NCBI GenBank assembly: GCA_942493245.1
Contig: OW818685.1
Location: forward strand, 4,898,001-4,962,000
Direction: 5' to 3'
Length of the DNA: 64,000 nt
Origin: DAOPYU01 sp942493245
Lineage (GTDB): Bacteria; Sumerlaeota; Sumerlaeia; UBA8349
The notes below the pieces were generated by a model. That model was given only the letters and a program-made list of their open reading frames with translations. It searched no databases and was not told the origin of the DNA. Positions within the stretch are counted from its first letter, which is position 1, and the number at the start of each line of letters is the position of its first letter. Shown here piece by piece: positions 1-8,900 of this stretch. Position numbers and translations under genes: made by a program.

Positions 1-514
1 GGTAGGCCACCGCCCATTGCAGCGCCACCATTCCCCCCATCGAGCCACCCGCCACGCACAACAGCGTCTCGATGCCCAGGTGGTCGAGCAGTTTCGCCTC
101 AACGTTGACCATGTCGGGCACGGTGACCACGGGGAAGCTCAGGGCATAGGGTTTGCCGGTCTTGGGGTTGATCGAGCCGGGACCGGTCGTGCCGTAGCAG
201 CTGCCCAGCACGTTCGGGCAGATCATGCAGTAATGGTCGGTGTCGAACGCCTTGCCGGGACCGATCATGATGTCCCACCACCCCGGCTTTTCCGCGCCTG
301 GGTGAAAGCCGGCGGCGTGCGCCCCACCCGACAGGGCATGGCAAAGCAGAATCGCATTGTCGCGGCGTTCGTTCAAGGCGCCATAGACTTCATAGGCCAC
401 GGTGATCGGCCCAAGCGTCTCGCCGCTTTCGAGCCGGAGCGGTTCGTCGGTGAACAGTTCGACCGATTGCGTCTCGACCAGCCCGACGCCGGGGTATTGT
501 TCTGTTTCAGTCAT
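1..514 (-). CDS. metX: Homoserine O-acetyltransferase, 3' end beyond window
   Basis: The frame reads from an ATG at 514 through the left window edge, giving the first ~171 residues of an alpha/beta-hydrolase-fold acyltransferase. Visible family landmarks are a LCHALSGGAHAAG oxyanion-region motif, the GWWDIMIGPGKAFDT block, NVLGSCYGTTGP, and the nucleophile elbow GGSMGGM carrying the catalytic serine. The enzyme transfers an acyl group from acetyl-CoA (some members succinyl-CoA) to homoserine, the first committed step of methionine synthesis in the cytoplasm. The catalytic Asp and His lie outside the window. Family identity is firm; acetyl versus succinyl specificity cannot be read from this fragment. 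Confidence 0.93.
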   Translation of the reverse strand, partial: MTETEQYPGVGLVETQSVELFTDEPLRLESGETLGPITVAYEVYGALNERRDNAILLCHALSGGAHAAGFHPGAEKPGWWDIMIGPGKAFDTDHYCMICPNVLGSCYGTTGPGSINPKTGKPYALSFPVVTVPDMVNVEAKLLDHLGIETLLCVAGGSMGGMVALQWAVAY

Positions 515-575
515 TTTTCTGCATATCCTCAACGCCCCCGGCACAGCGGGGTCAGGGTTCTATCCGGTATTTTCG

Positions 576-599
576 GCGCCGGAGTCACAATCCCGGCGC
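576..599 (-). promoter_or_regulatory. Hairpin in the metX leader
   Basis: GCGCCGG (576-582) pairs with CCGGCGC (593-599) across a 10-base loop, about 60-85 bases upstream of the metX start codon. Methionine genes often carry leader regulation, but I do not recognise a known SAM riboswitch class here. It may simply be a palindromic leader structure. Confidence 0.25.
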
Positions 600-715
600 T
601 ATCATAGGGCTTTCGCCCGCCAGATTCAAGTCCCACGCGGGGGGGATTTTTTTCTGGAGACAAATAACGGGGCATATGGATCCCGATTACGATCAAAAGA
701 GAATCCATAAGACAC

Positions 716-795
716 AAAGCCGCCAGAAATCTCCGGGATTCCAAGCGGCTTTATGGCGTGTTGTCTTGACGTTTTATGCACGTGTTCCCACGTGC
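716..795 (-). terminator. Tandem hairpins after glgC
   Basis: Immediately after the glgC stop codon on the minus strand, GCACGTG (778-784) pairs with CACGTGC (789-795) around a 4-base loop. A second stem AAAGCCGC (716-723) pairs with GCGGCTTT (745-752). Neither has a long U tract, so termination efficiency is uncertain. Position and tandem arrangement favour a 3' end signal for glgC. Confidence 0.4.
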
Positions 796-2082
796 TCAGA
801 TCACCGTTCCGTCGGGCACCACGCCCCCTTTGGGGATGATCGTGATGCCGTCGCGGATCCAGTAGGTGTCGGATTCGCAGTCCGGCTCGCCATTTTTCGA
901 GCGAATAACGACGTCGTGGCCGATTCGGGCGTTCTTGTCAATGATGGCGCCTTCGATCTGACAGTTGCGCCCGACACCCAGGGGAGGCAGATTGCCCGTG
1001 GGGTGGTAACGGGGGTTGAGAACCTCTTCGCCGTCGTAGAAATCGGCGCCGAGCATGACCACGTTGGAAAGCCGGGAACCCTGCCCCACGACCCCGCGCA
1101 TGCCGATGACCGAATTGGTGATTGTGGCGCCGGTGATGAACGTGCCTTGTCCCAGCAGGCTGTCGTTGATCTGGGAGCCGATGACGCGGCAGGGGGTCAG
1201 CGGACGCACCATCGAGTGGACGGGCCAGCGCGGGGCATACAGGTTGAAGGGCGGGTCGGGCCGCGTCAGTTCGATGTTGGCGTCGTAGAAAGACCGGATG
1301 GTCCCGATGTCGCGCCAGTAGCCGGTGAACGGATAGGCGGCCACGTGGTAACGCCCCAGGGCCGTGGGGATGACTTCCTTGCCGAAATCCTTGTAGGTGG
1401 TGTTGCAGAGCAGATCCTCGAGCACGCGGGTCTCGAACACGTAAACGCCCATTGAGCCGAGGACATGACCGGGGTGAGGCTCAAGACCGCGGCTCTCGTA
1501 AAACTCACGCGGCGGCTCGAAACGATCAAGCAGATTGGGATCCTTCGGCTTTTCCAGAAACTCCTGGATCTCCCCACCGGGACTGGTGCGCAGGATGCCG
1601 AAGTGGTGCGCCTCGGAACGGGGGATCGGATAGACGCCGATGGTGATGTCCGCGCCTTTCTCTCGGTGGAAATCTACGAAATTCGAGTAGTCCATCCGGT
1701 AAAGATGGTCCCCGGAGAGAATCACGGTTTGGGAGGAGTCGTAGTAGGTGGTGTGGTTGAGGGTGGCGCGCACGGCGTCGGCGGTGCCCTGGAACCACCC
1801 GTCGCCCGAGATGGTCTGCTCGGCCGAGAGGATGTCCACCGCGCCGTTGCTGAACCGGTCGAACTGGTAGGTCAGTTTGATGTGGCGGTGGAGGCTGGCC
1901 GAGAGGAATTGCGTGAGGATGAAGATCCGCTTGATGCCCGAGTTGATGCAGTTCGACATGGGGATGTCAATCAGGCGGTACTTTCCGGCAAACCCGACCG
2001 AGGGCTTGGCGCGTTCGCGGGTGAGGGGCATGAGGCGGGTGCCGCGTCCACCGCCGAGAATAATGGCGACCACTTGTTTCAT
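796..2082 (-). CDS. glgC: Glucose-1-phosphate adenylyltransferase
   Basis: 428 residues, the usual length for bacterial ADP-glucose pyrophosphorylase. The N-terminus has the nucleotidyltransferase signature LGGGRGTRLMPLT followed by RAKPSVGFAGKYRLID. The catalytic/substrate region includes LSGDHLYRMDY and a C-terminal left-handed beta-helix with hexapeptide-like repeats. It makes ADP-glucose from ATP and glucose-1-phosphate for glycogen synthesis. The ATG at 2082 is preceded by a good AAGGAG ribosome-binding site. No other glycogen genes are in the window. Confidence 0.97.
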   Translation of the reverse strand: MKQVVAIILGGGRGTRLMPLTRERAKPSVGFAGKYRLIDIPMSNCINSGIKRIFILTQFLSASLHRHIKLTYQFDRFSNGAVDILSAEQTISGDGWFQGTADAVRATLNHTTYYDSSQTVILSGDHLYRMDYSNFVDFHREKGADITIGVYPIPRSEAHHFGILRTSPGGEIQEFLEKPKDPNLLDRFEPPREFYESRGLEPHPGHVLGSMGVYVFETRVLEDLLCNTTYKDFGKEVIPTALGRYHVAAYPFTGYWRDIGTIRSFYDANIELTRPDPPFNLYAPRWPVHSMVRPLTPCRVIGSQINDSLLGQGTFITGATITNSVIGMRGVVGQGSRLSNVVMLGADFYDGEEVLNPRYHPTGNLPPLGVGRNCQIEGAIIDKNARIGHDVVIRSKNGEPDCESDTYWIRDGITIIPKGGVVPDGTVI

Positions 2083-2131
2083 GGTGGGACTCCTTCAACG
2101 GGATAAATCTGCAACAGGGGAAACAGGCGGC

Positions 2132-3007
2132 TCAATGGCTCGCGGCCTGTCCTTCCTGGAGCTCTTTCTTCTGTTCCTCTTGGGCCGGAGCGGCTGCGGA
2201 CGCCTTTTCCGGCGGCGCCGCGTGGCCTTCTGCGGCGTGTTCGCCCTTCGGGGCGGCGGCCAGGAGTTTCGCCTGGTCGGGGTGAACGCCCAACCAGTGG
2301 ATTTCGCGGGTGGTGATGTCGTAGAGCGCGCCCTCGACCCGCAGTTTCTTCTCATTGACCAGTTCGCGCACCATCTCGCTGCCGGTCAGAACGTCCTCGA
2401 TCGAACGGAAAACATTGGCCTCGATCGCCTTGGGGATCAGGTCCTTCCCCTCGACGCCGGGGTTCTTTTCGCGGGCGGTCTGGACGGCGGGACCGATGTT
2501 GTCCACCAGGAGGGGGATTTTGCCATGCACCGGCGAGTTCTCGACAACTGCTGTCACGGCACCGCACTTGGTGTGGCCCAGAACGAGCAGCAGGGGCGTG
2601 CCGAGGTGCTCGGTGCCGTATTCGATGGTGCCGATCTCGTCGGTGTCGCTGACATTGCCCGCCACGCGGACGACGAACAGGTCGCCCAAGCCCTGGTCGA
2701 AGATGTACTCGACCGGCACGCGCGAATCGCTGCACGAGAGGATGGTGGCGATGGGTTTCTGTCCCTTTTCGGCGGTTTCCAGACACCGGGCGGCGTCAAT
2801 CCCCTTGAAGGTGCTTTTGCCCAGAGAGAAGCGCGCGTTGCCCAGCCGCAGACGGGTCAGGACTTCCGCCGGGGAGGGTTTGGCCGCGGCTTCTTCCTTC
2901 GCGGCGGTTCCGCTCGCCGGTTGCGCGGCGGGGACGGGGTGTGAAGCCGAAAACAGGCCCAGAAGGGCGCCCAACAGAAACATCTGGAGCATTGTCTGGT
3001 TTTTCAT
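2132..3007 (-). CDS. Secreted beta-class carbonic anhydrase
   Basis: 291 residues from the ATG at 3007. A longer frame to 3169 exists, but this start begins a clear signal peptide (MKNQTMLQMFLLGALLGLFS...). Beta-carbonic anhydrase motifs are present: SCSDSR with zinc ligand Cys92 and the Asp94/Arg96 dyad, and HTKCGA with zinc ligands His145 and Cys148. It interconverts CO2 and bicarbonate, here outside the cytoplasm. The last ~50 residues are an Ala/Glu/Lys/Gln-rich low-complexity tail ending in His that is not part of the enzyme fold. It is 50 bases downstream of glgC, on the same strand. Confidence 0.93.
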   Translation of the reverse strand: MKNQTMLQMFLLGALLGLFSASHPVPAAQPASGTAAKEEAAAKPSPAEVLTRLRLGNARFSLGKSTFKGIDAARCLETAEKGQKPIATILSCSDSRVPVEYIFDQGLGDLFVVRVAGNVSDTDEIGTIEYGTEHLGTPLLLVLGHTKCGAVTAVVENSPVHGKIPLLVDNIGPAVQTAREKNPGVEGKDLIPKAIEANVFRSIEDVLTGSEMVRELVNEKKLRVEGALYDITTREIHWLGVHPDQAKLLAAAPKGEHAAEGHAAPPEKASAAAPAQEEQKKELQEGQAASH

Positions 3008-3353
3008 GATGACTCTATCCTTTTTTGAGGAGTTTTCTGCCAAAACCCGAGCCAGAGACTGGAATCGGCCGGTGAATCTCCAAAAGAACCGACACCCCCC
3101 TGGGCAGATCTCCCAAACAGAACAGCACGGGCCTGTGCGCGTCAAAAGCGTCCACATTCCCGTTCCCAACCGACTTGACCGGTGTGACAGCCAGCGGAAA
3201 CGATTGAAAACGATGGCTGCGCTTGGCGTTTGATTTCTATCAGGAAAGACCGGGGGAAGGCAAGGGGAATTGGCGACTCCGGCACGATCTGACCGTGTTC
3301 TAAGCGGGATCTGACGCGATTCTAACCGATCTTGAGAAAACCGGGGAAACGCT

Positions 3354-3995
3354 CTACTTCTCCGGACTTTTTGCCTTCGGGTACCCGACCGTCTGGGCCA
3401 GGATGATCTTCTGCGTGGGGCGCAGGCCGAGCGATTTTGTCAGCGCCTCGCGGTCGAAGCCCGCCCGCACGACCGTGCCCAGGCCCTCCGACGCGCAGAA
3501 GAGATAGACGTTCTGGCTGATGAAACCCGTGTCCACCCCGCCGTAGAACTCCTTCTCGTTCTCGGGCGCCTTGGTCAGTTTGTCGAGGTCAGCCACATAG
3601 ACCAGGTTGACCGGGGCGGTCTTGACGAACTCTTCCCCGCCGGTCTGAGCGCGCAGGTCGCCCGCGGCGATGGGTTCCAGTTGATGGCTCTTCGGTTCGA
3701 ACCGGTACGCGCCCAGTTCGAGGACGACGTAGATCTCCACTTCCTGGCTGTTCATGGCCGACGGGGCGGTGCGCTTGCCCGTCTCGGGACGGTTGATACC
3801 GTCGGCGGCCCAGAGGAGGTTCGAGAGGGTCTCCGGGGAGAGCGGTTTGGCGGTGTCGTACTCGCGGATGCTCTGGCGTTCCTTCAGGGCGAGCATCAAC
3901 GGCATGCCGCCGTCGGTTTGCGGTTGGGGCAGCGTCCGGCACCCGGCCAAAAGGGACAGTAAGAGGAGGGAGATCAGAAAACGAGGGGTGGACAT
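3354..3995 (-). CDS. Nitroreductase-family lipoprotein
   Basis: 213 residues with a lipoprotein signal peptide (hydrophobic run ending LLLSLLAGC, lipobox Cys at residue 18). The mature part is a nitroreductase-fold FMN protein of the SagB/ThcOx-like short type: RQSIREYD, LLWAADGINRP, GGVDTGFISQNVYLFCASEGLGTVVRAGFD. Members oxidise or reduce small substrates with FMN. Membrane anchoring suggests a periplasmic or outer-membrane-facing role, substrate unknown. The start at 3995 begins the signal peptide directly. Confidence 0.85.
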   Translation of the reverse strand: MSTPRFLISLLLLSLLAGCRTLPQPQTDGGMPLMLALKERQSIREYDTAKPLSPETLSNLLWAADGINRPETGKRTAPSAMNSQEVEIYVVLELGAYRFEPKSHQLEPIAAGDLRAQTGGEEFVKTAPVNLVYVADLDKLTKAPENEKEFYGGVDTGFISQNVYLFCASEGLGTVVRAGFDREALTKSLGLRPTQKIILAQTVGYPKAKSPEK

Positions 3996-4009
3996 TTGGG
4001 AAGATTCCT

Positions 4010-4046
4010 TTCAATGGATAGTTGATAATGGATAATTGACAATGGA
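4010..4046. repeat. AT-rich short repeat (GATAATGGA/AATTGACAATGG type)
   Basis: A run of GGATAG, TTGATAATGG, ATAATTGACAATGG, 15-50 bases upstream of the lipoprotein start. Closely related runs occur at 9265-9306 and 55571-55609, in each case upstream of a minus-strand gene. Confidence 0.6.
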
Positions 4047-4114
4047 ACCCACAGTTATAACCCTTGCCCAAAAAAATCTTCATGATGACCTGGCGCAGCA
4101 GAGCCGCAACCAAA

Positions 4115-4275
4115 ACCAATTTAACGCGAAGGCGCGAAGACGCCGAGTCGCAGAGATTCAGTATTTTGAAAGACCGTTGCGATTTTCCCCACATTTGTTA
4201 TCGAGGTTTGTGTCTCGTCCCCTCTCCATTCACGCCTCTCTGCGTCCTTGCGTCTTTGCGACTTTGCGTTTTGTG
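4115..4275. repeat. Inverted pair of GCGAAGACGC-type repeats
   Basis: GCGAAGGCGCGAAGACGCC near 4127 is answered in inverted orientation by CTCTGCGTCCTTGCGTCTTT near 4233. Related 'ctctgcgtctttgcg' strings occur near 5838, 34255, 36597 and 50715. The space 3996-4702 holds only repeat remnants and no supported gene. Confidence 0.5.
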
Positions 4276-4354
4276 GTTGATTGTCCTTGCGTTACAGAAA
4301 ATCGTCGCGGCTTGCGTTGATTCTGCAAGATAGTAGTACGAAATCGGGTGTTTC

Positions 4355-4600
4355 AGATCCAAGTCCCGTCAGGGACTTCTGACAATAGCCCAGCGCTTCA
4401 GCGCTGGGTTCCGCAACACCCGTCTTCCCCGTCCCGGAGGGACGGCTGTCGGTTCCCCCGGGGTTTTCAGTCGTCCCTCCGGGACGAATTGTCTGAGGAT
4501 TGCTTTCCCACCGTTGAAACGGTGGGCTACTTTCTTGCCGTCCCTCCGGGACGGAACGGCTCATTGTCAGAACCGACAGTCGAACAATGAAGGCCCTTTC
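4355..4600. repeat. Cluster of short GC palindromes
   Basis: Successive small palindromes: GTCCCGTCAGGGAC, CCCAGCGCTTCAGCGCTGGG, CCGTCCCGGAGGGACGG, CGTCCCTCCGGGACG (twice) and CCACCGTTGAAACGGTGG. They lie between two minus-strand lipoprotein genes. They look like REP-type elements with diversified stems. No transposase is adjacent. Confidence 0.55.
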
Positions 4601-4702
4601 TGGCAATTGCGTTAACCGATCAGAACGACCCTTCTTTCAAGGGCTACTGCCAGTCCCCCCTTCACAGGAAGAGAATAGGGGAACAGAAGGCCGGAAGCCA
4701 GC

Positions 4703-5605
4703 CTATTTCATTTCCGGCGCAATCACAACCCGGAAACCGCCTCCATAATGGCTTCTCCGATCCCGCAAAAGTGGGCAGAAGGGCCAAGGCGAAACAGGCA
4801 TTTCATGCGATTTAAAAATACGAGGTGAATCAGGATGAGCACTCTTCCAGCATCCTCCTTTCAGGACATAGTCCTGCTTCTTTTCATCCCAACACCATTC
4901 CTCAACATTTCCTGCGAGACCGACAAGCCCCCATTCGTTTTTTCCCGCCAATTCCACGGGGCAAGGCCCCGGAAAACCGTCTCGATAACCGGGGATATAT
5001 GCTCTCTCCGGAAAAGGTATTCCACAGTAATCGTTCCCTACATATATGTTATTACTAGGGCTCAGATAACGGTCTTCTCCCATCAAGTTTGGATAACGCC
5101 CATCAGCAAACTTCGCGGGTGGCCACTCATTCCCCCAAGGGTACACCCGATCCGTTCCACACTTGGCCGCAGATTCCCACTCCTCAACCGTTGGAAGACG
5201 AACCGAATATTCTTCTGGAATCACCTCGTGTTTCATACGCCGGTTCAACCAGGAGCAGTAATAGGAAGCCTCATCGAGCATAACATTCATCGCGGGCCAT
5301 GTCTCCAGATACCCAGGTTGTTTCTTATACCAAGATAGATCAGGTCTCCACCACCTCCAGGACGCCTTCATCTGCGCGATCGAGACCTCGGTTGTGCTGA
5401 TCCAGCAGTCCCGATCGGGTAATTTGCGGAATTGGATATCCATCTTTTTGCTGACGTGAACCGTAAGCATGGAATCGGTGTCCTGCGTGACTTCGTATTT
5501 CGGGTAATAAACGGCGCGTCCCAACAGGGGCATGGGATTGTAGTAACAGGCGGAACTCAACAGCGCCAGCAGGAGCAGAAAGGCGAGGGCGATGAGACGG
5601 CGCAT
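4703..5605 (-). CDS. SUMF1/formylglycine-generating-enzyme-fold lipoprotein
   Basis: 300 residues from the ATG at 5605, preceded by AGGAGAA. The upstream extension of the frame runs through a repeat element and is not coding. A lipoprotein signal (LLALLSSAC) is followed by an FGE-sulfatase fold: ISTTEVSIAQM, MNVMLDEASYYCSWLNRR, YSVRLPTVEEWESAAKCG, YPWGNEWPP, NEWGLVGLAGNVEEWCWDE and a C-terminal GGGFRVV. I do not see the paired active-site cysteines of true formylglycine-generating enzymes near the C-terminus (here SHYGGGFRVV). A non-catalytic, binding or structural role is therefore likelier than sulfatase maturation. Confidence 0.85.
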   Translation of the reverse strand: MRRLIALAFLLLLALLSSACYYNPMPLLGRAVYYPKYEVTQDTDSMLTVHVSKKMDIQFRKLPDRDCWISTTEVSIAQMKASWRWWRPDLSWYKKQPGYLETWPAMNVMLDEASYYCSWLNRRMKHEVIPEEYSVRLPTVEEWESAAKCGTDRVYPWGNEWPPAKFADGRYPNLMGEDRYLSPSNNIYVGNDYCGIPFPERAYIPGYRDGFPGPCPVELAGKNEWGLVGLAGNVEEWCWDEKKQDYVLKGGCWKSAHPDSPRIFKSHEMPVSPWPFCPLLRDRRSHYGGGFRVVIAPEMK

Positions 5606-5644
5606 GGTTTGTTCTCCTCTATCGGTATTTCGGAGCGGAATGCT

Positions 5645-5835
5645 CGTTTTTATGGGAGGGCGGGCGTCCCGCCCGCCTGAAAAACGGGCAAATGTCACCG
5701 GATCCATCCGGCTGTTCGGGTATTCGAGTATTCGGGTCGTACCGATTCGTAACAAAGGAAAAGAAAAGAACCGGCCCAGAAAGCGATCCAACCTTACCGC
5801 AGGCGGGCGAGGACGCCCGCCCTCCCATGAAAACG
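5645..5835. mobile_element. 191-bp element with ~35-bp terminal inverted repeats
   Basis: The left end starts CGTTTTTATGGGAGGGCGGG at 5645. The right end read inversely starts CGTTTTCATGGGAGGGCGGG at 5835. The arms match over about 35 bases with one mismatch and one one-base gap, and each arm is itself palindromic (GGGCGGGCGTCC / CGCCCGCC). The ~120 bp between encode nothing and include a short ATTCGGGTATTCGAGTATTC iteration. The structure is MITE-like. It sits in the 5' leader of the SUMF1-fold lipoprotein gene, 40 bp before its start. Confidence 0.65.
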
Positions 5836-5916
5836 CCCCTGCGTCTTCGCGTCTCTGCGTTCCGTTTTTTGAATTCCGCTCTTTCGGAAGTTCACGCATT
5901 GTCCGCCTTTTTCGGC

Positions 5917-8900
5917 TTACTTCTTCTCTTCTTGCTTTTTCCCTTCGTCCTGCTTCTTCTCGCCGTCTTCCTTCTTCGCCTCTTCCTGTTTTTCCGTGTC
6001 TTTCTTCGTTTCCTCTTTCTTCAACTCTTCTTTTTTCTCGTCCTTCTTGGCTTCTTCCTTCTTCGCAGGCGGGGTTTTGCCTTCTCCGAGGGCGCGGAGG
6101 AAGAATTGCTCATATTTGTGGAAACGGCCGAACGCCTTGATGTCGCCACCGAGGCCGTGGCCGCCCGTCGGGTCCACGAAGAGTTCGACGTTCGTTTCCT
6201 TGCCTGCTTTCAGCAGTTCCCGGTACACCCGCATGGTGTCCTGGTAGAGGACGTTGGTGTCCTCGACGCCGTGGACCAGGAGTAACTGTCCCTTGAGGTT
6301 TTTCGCCAGGGGCAGGAGCGAGAACTTTTGCAGGTCCGGCTCGCCCGTGCGGCTGTTGCCCACGGTGTTGCGCGTGTACCAGGCGTTGTAGTTTTCCCAC
6401 TCGGTGGGTCCGGCGCCCGCCGCGCCCGCGGCAAAGACGCCCGGCTCGGTGTAGAGGCACATCTGCGTCTGGAAGCCGCCGAAACTCCACCCGTGGATGC
6501 CGACGCGCTTGCGGTCCACGCCGTAGTTTTCGGCCAGGTAGTCCACGCCGTCCACGAGGTCCTCGACCTGGGGACGGCCCACGCGTTCGTAGTTCGCTTT
6601 CTCGAATACACCGCCATAACCCGACACGCCGCGCGGATCAATGGTGACGGTGACGTAACCGTGCTTCTTCGCCATGTAATAAGCGAAGAAGTAGCTCGCC
6701 TGATCGTACGCGCCGTCGGTGACCATCTTGCGGATACCGAGGGGACCGCCGTACACATAGACCAGGAGGGGCCACTTCTCGTCCTTCTTCCACCCGTCAG
6801 GTAGGAAGATCTGACCGTGGATATCGTGTCCCTGACGGTTTTTATACGTGATGAACTCGGGCACAGCGCGGGTGCGCGCGCGCGCCACGGGCGGGTGCGA
6901 ATCGGTCAGCGCGGTTTGGGTGGACTGGGCCGTGTTGATGGCGACCAGTTCGCGCAGTTTGCCGAAGGTGGAAAAGTTCGCCAGCGCGTAGTCGCCCTGA
7001 GGCGAGACCGCCGCTTCCTCGTAGTACCCCAATTCCGGGGACAGGCGCACGAGGGTCCCGTCGTCGGTCGAGACTTTGTAGAGGCTCTGGCGGCCGGGGT
7101 GGTCCTGGGTCGAGCTGATGAAAACCCACTTGTGGTCCTTTGAGAGCGCAAGGGGATAGACCTCGAAATACCCGTGCGTCAAGGGGGAGAGTCCCTCGTA
7201 GAGCGGGTCGAGAATCTGGAGGTGGCGGAAGCCGGTGATTTCGGAAAGGAAGACGACCCGCCGACTGTCGGCCAGGTATTGCGGCTCGATCATTTCGGGG
7301 GTGTTGGGCCCGCCGGTGTGCATGAAGCCATAGATCTTCCGTGCTTTTTCCGGTTTGGGCTTTCCATCGTCCTTCTTGTCCCCGGAATCTTTCTTGTCTT
7401 CCTTCTTGTCGGACTTCTCTGTCTGATCCGAGTCTTTCTTTTCGGTGTCCTTCTCGGATTCCTCTTCGCCTTTTCCGTCTTCCTTCCGGACTTCCTCGGC
7501 GTCCTTCTCTTTCTTTTCGCCCTGTCCGTCCTCTTTTTCCTCTTTACCCTCGTCTTTCCGGGTCTTCTTTTGCTCGGGACGGGTCAGCGATTCGTAGATC
7601 GAGACCTGGGCGGCCTCCTGATCCCAGCACGAGAAAACGATCCGGGTCGAGTCGAGCGCCCAGTCGGGCTGGCTGATCGTGGCGCCGGGCGCCTTGCTCT
7701 TGAAACGAAACACTTCGGTGGTTTCGCTCTCCTCTTTGAACGTCTCGCCGATTTCGAGAAGGAAGATGGCGAACTCGCGTTCGGGTTGCGGGTCGTCCAG
7801 AACCGTCCGTGAGATCCGCTCCGGCTCCATACGCCGATCGCGGTATTTGGCGATGGAGTACTTCTGATCCTGCCCGGTCGGTTGCGGATTGCTTTTGTGC
7901 GCGATCAGGGCCAGCCAACGCCCATCGGGACTGATTCTCGCGGCGGCCAGTTCGTCCCCATCCCCCAGTTTGGCGCGCAGTTCCTCGACCTGGGAACGGT
8001 TGAAGAAGACCCGCCGCAACGCATTGCCCTGACGGTACAGGAAACCCGAGCCGTCGGGCAGCCACTGGGCCGAACGCTCCGGCTCCGCGGTTCGGGTCAG
8101 GCGCGCGGGTTTTGCGTCGCCCACCGCAAACCGATAGACGTCGCCTTCCGACACGAAAAGGAGTTCCGGAGCCGTTTCGGACCAGTCGAACGACTCGATG
8201 CCGGAGTAGCGCGGGGCGGGCTCCTTTTTCTCGCCTTCTTTCCCCTTCTCCTGTTCCTTGTTTTGTTCCTTTTCTTTTTCCTTTTCTTTCTCTTCTTCGT
8301 CCTTGTCGTTGATGGTGGCGTCTTCGTCGTTCACCCAGTCGCCCCGTTTCATCAGGCGGGCGTCTTCGTCCTCTTCTTCAAGGAGTCTTGCCATGAGAGC
8401 GGATACGGACTCGGACGTCTTGGTGTCTTTCGAGAGGGTCGTGGAGGTTTTCTTGTCGCTGGAGTCCGTTGTGGCCGTCTCCGATGTTTTTTTTGTCTCG
8501 CTTTGAAGCGTGGCGCTGGTCGTGTCGCTCTTCGCGTCGGTTTTGCCTGTCTTTTCGGCTTTCTTTTTCTCCGCCGCAATCCGGTCTTTCAGTTTCTTAT
8601 CGAGGGCGGGTTTGGCTTTCTTGACACGGTCGCCGCGAACCTTGCGGGTGTTGGACTGGAACTCGGCCATCACCGACACGGACGTCAGACGCTTGAGCTG
8701 GCGTGTCTGGGTATCGTAAAGCCAGAGATCCCCTCCGTGGCGGCGCTCCTTGTAGGGGCGATAAAGGTAAGCGGCGTACCGCCCGTCGTGCGAGAAGGCC
8801 GGGGCGCTGGCCGAGGGGCCGAAGAAACTTTTCTTCGGGAAGAGATTTTCGAGGGTCAGGGCCTCTTCCTTTGCCTTTTTCTTGTCCGCCTCGGTTTTGG

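Noticed and set aside
545..620. SAM-type riboswitch upstream of metX
   Set aside because: Only a simple 7-bp hairpin is visible; I could not match the conserved cores of known SAM riboswitch classes.
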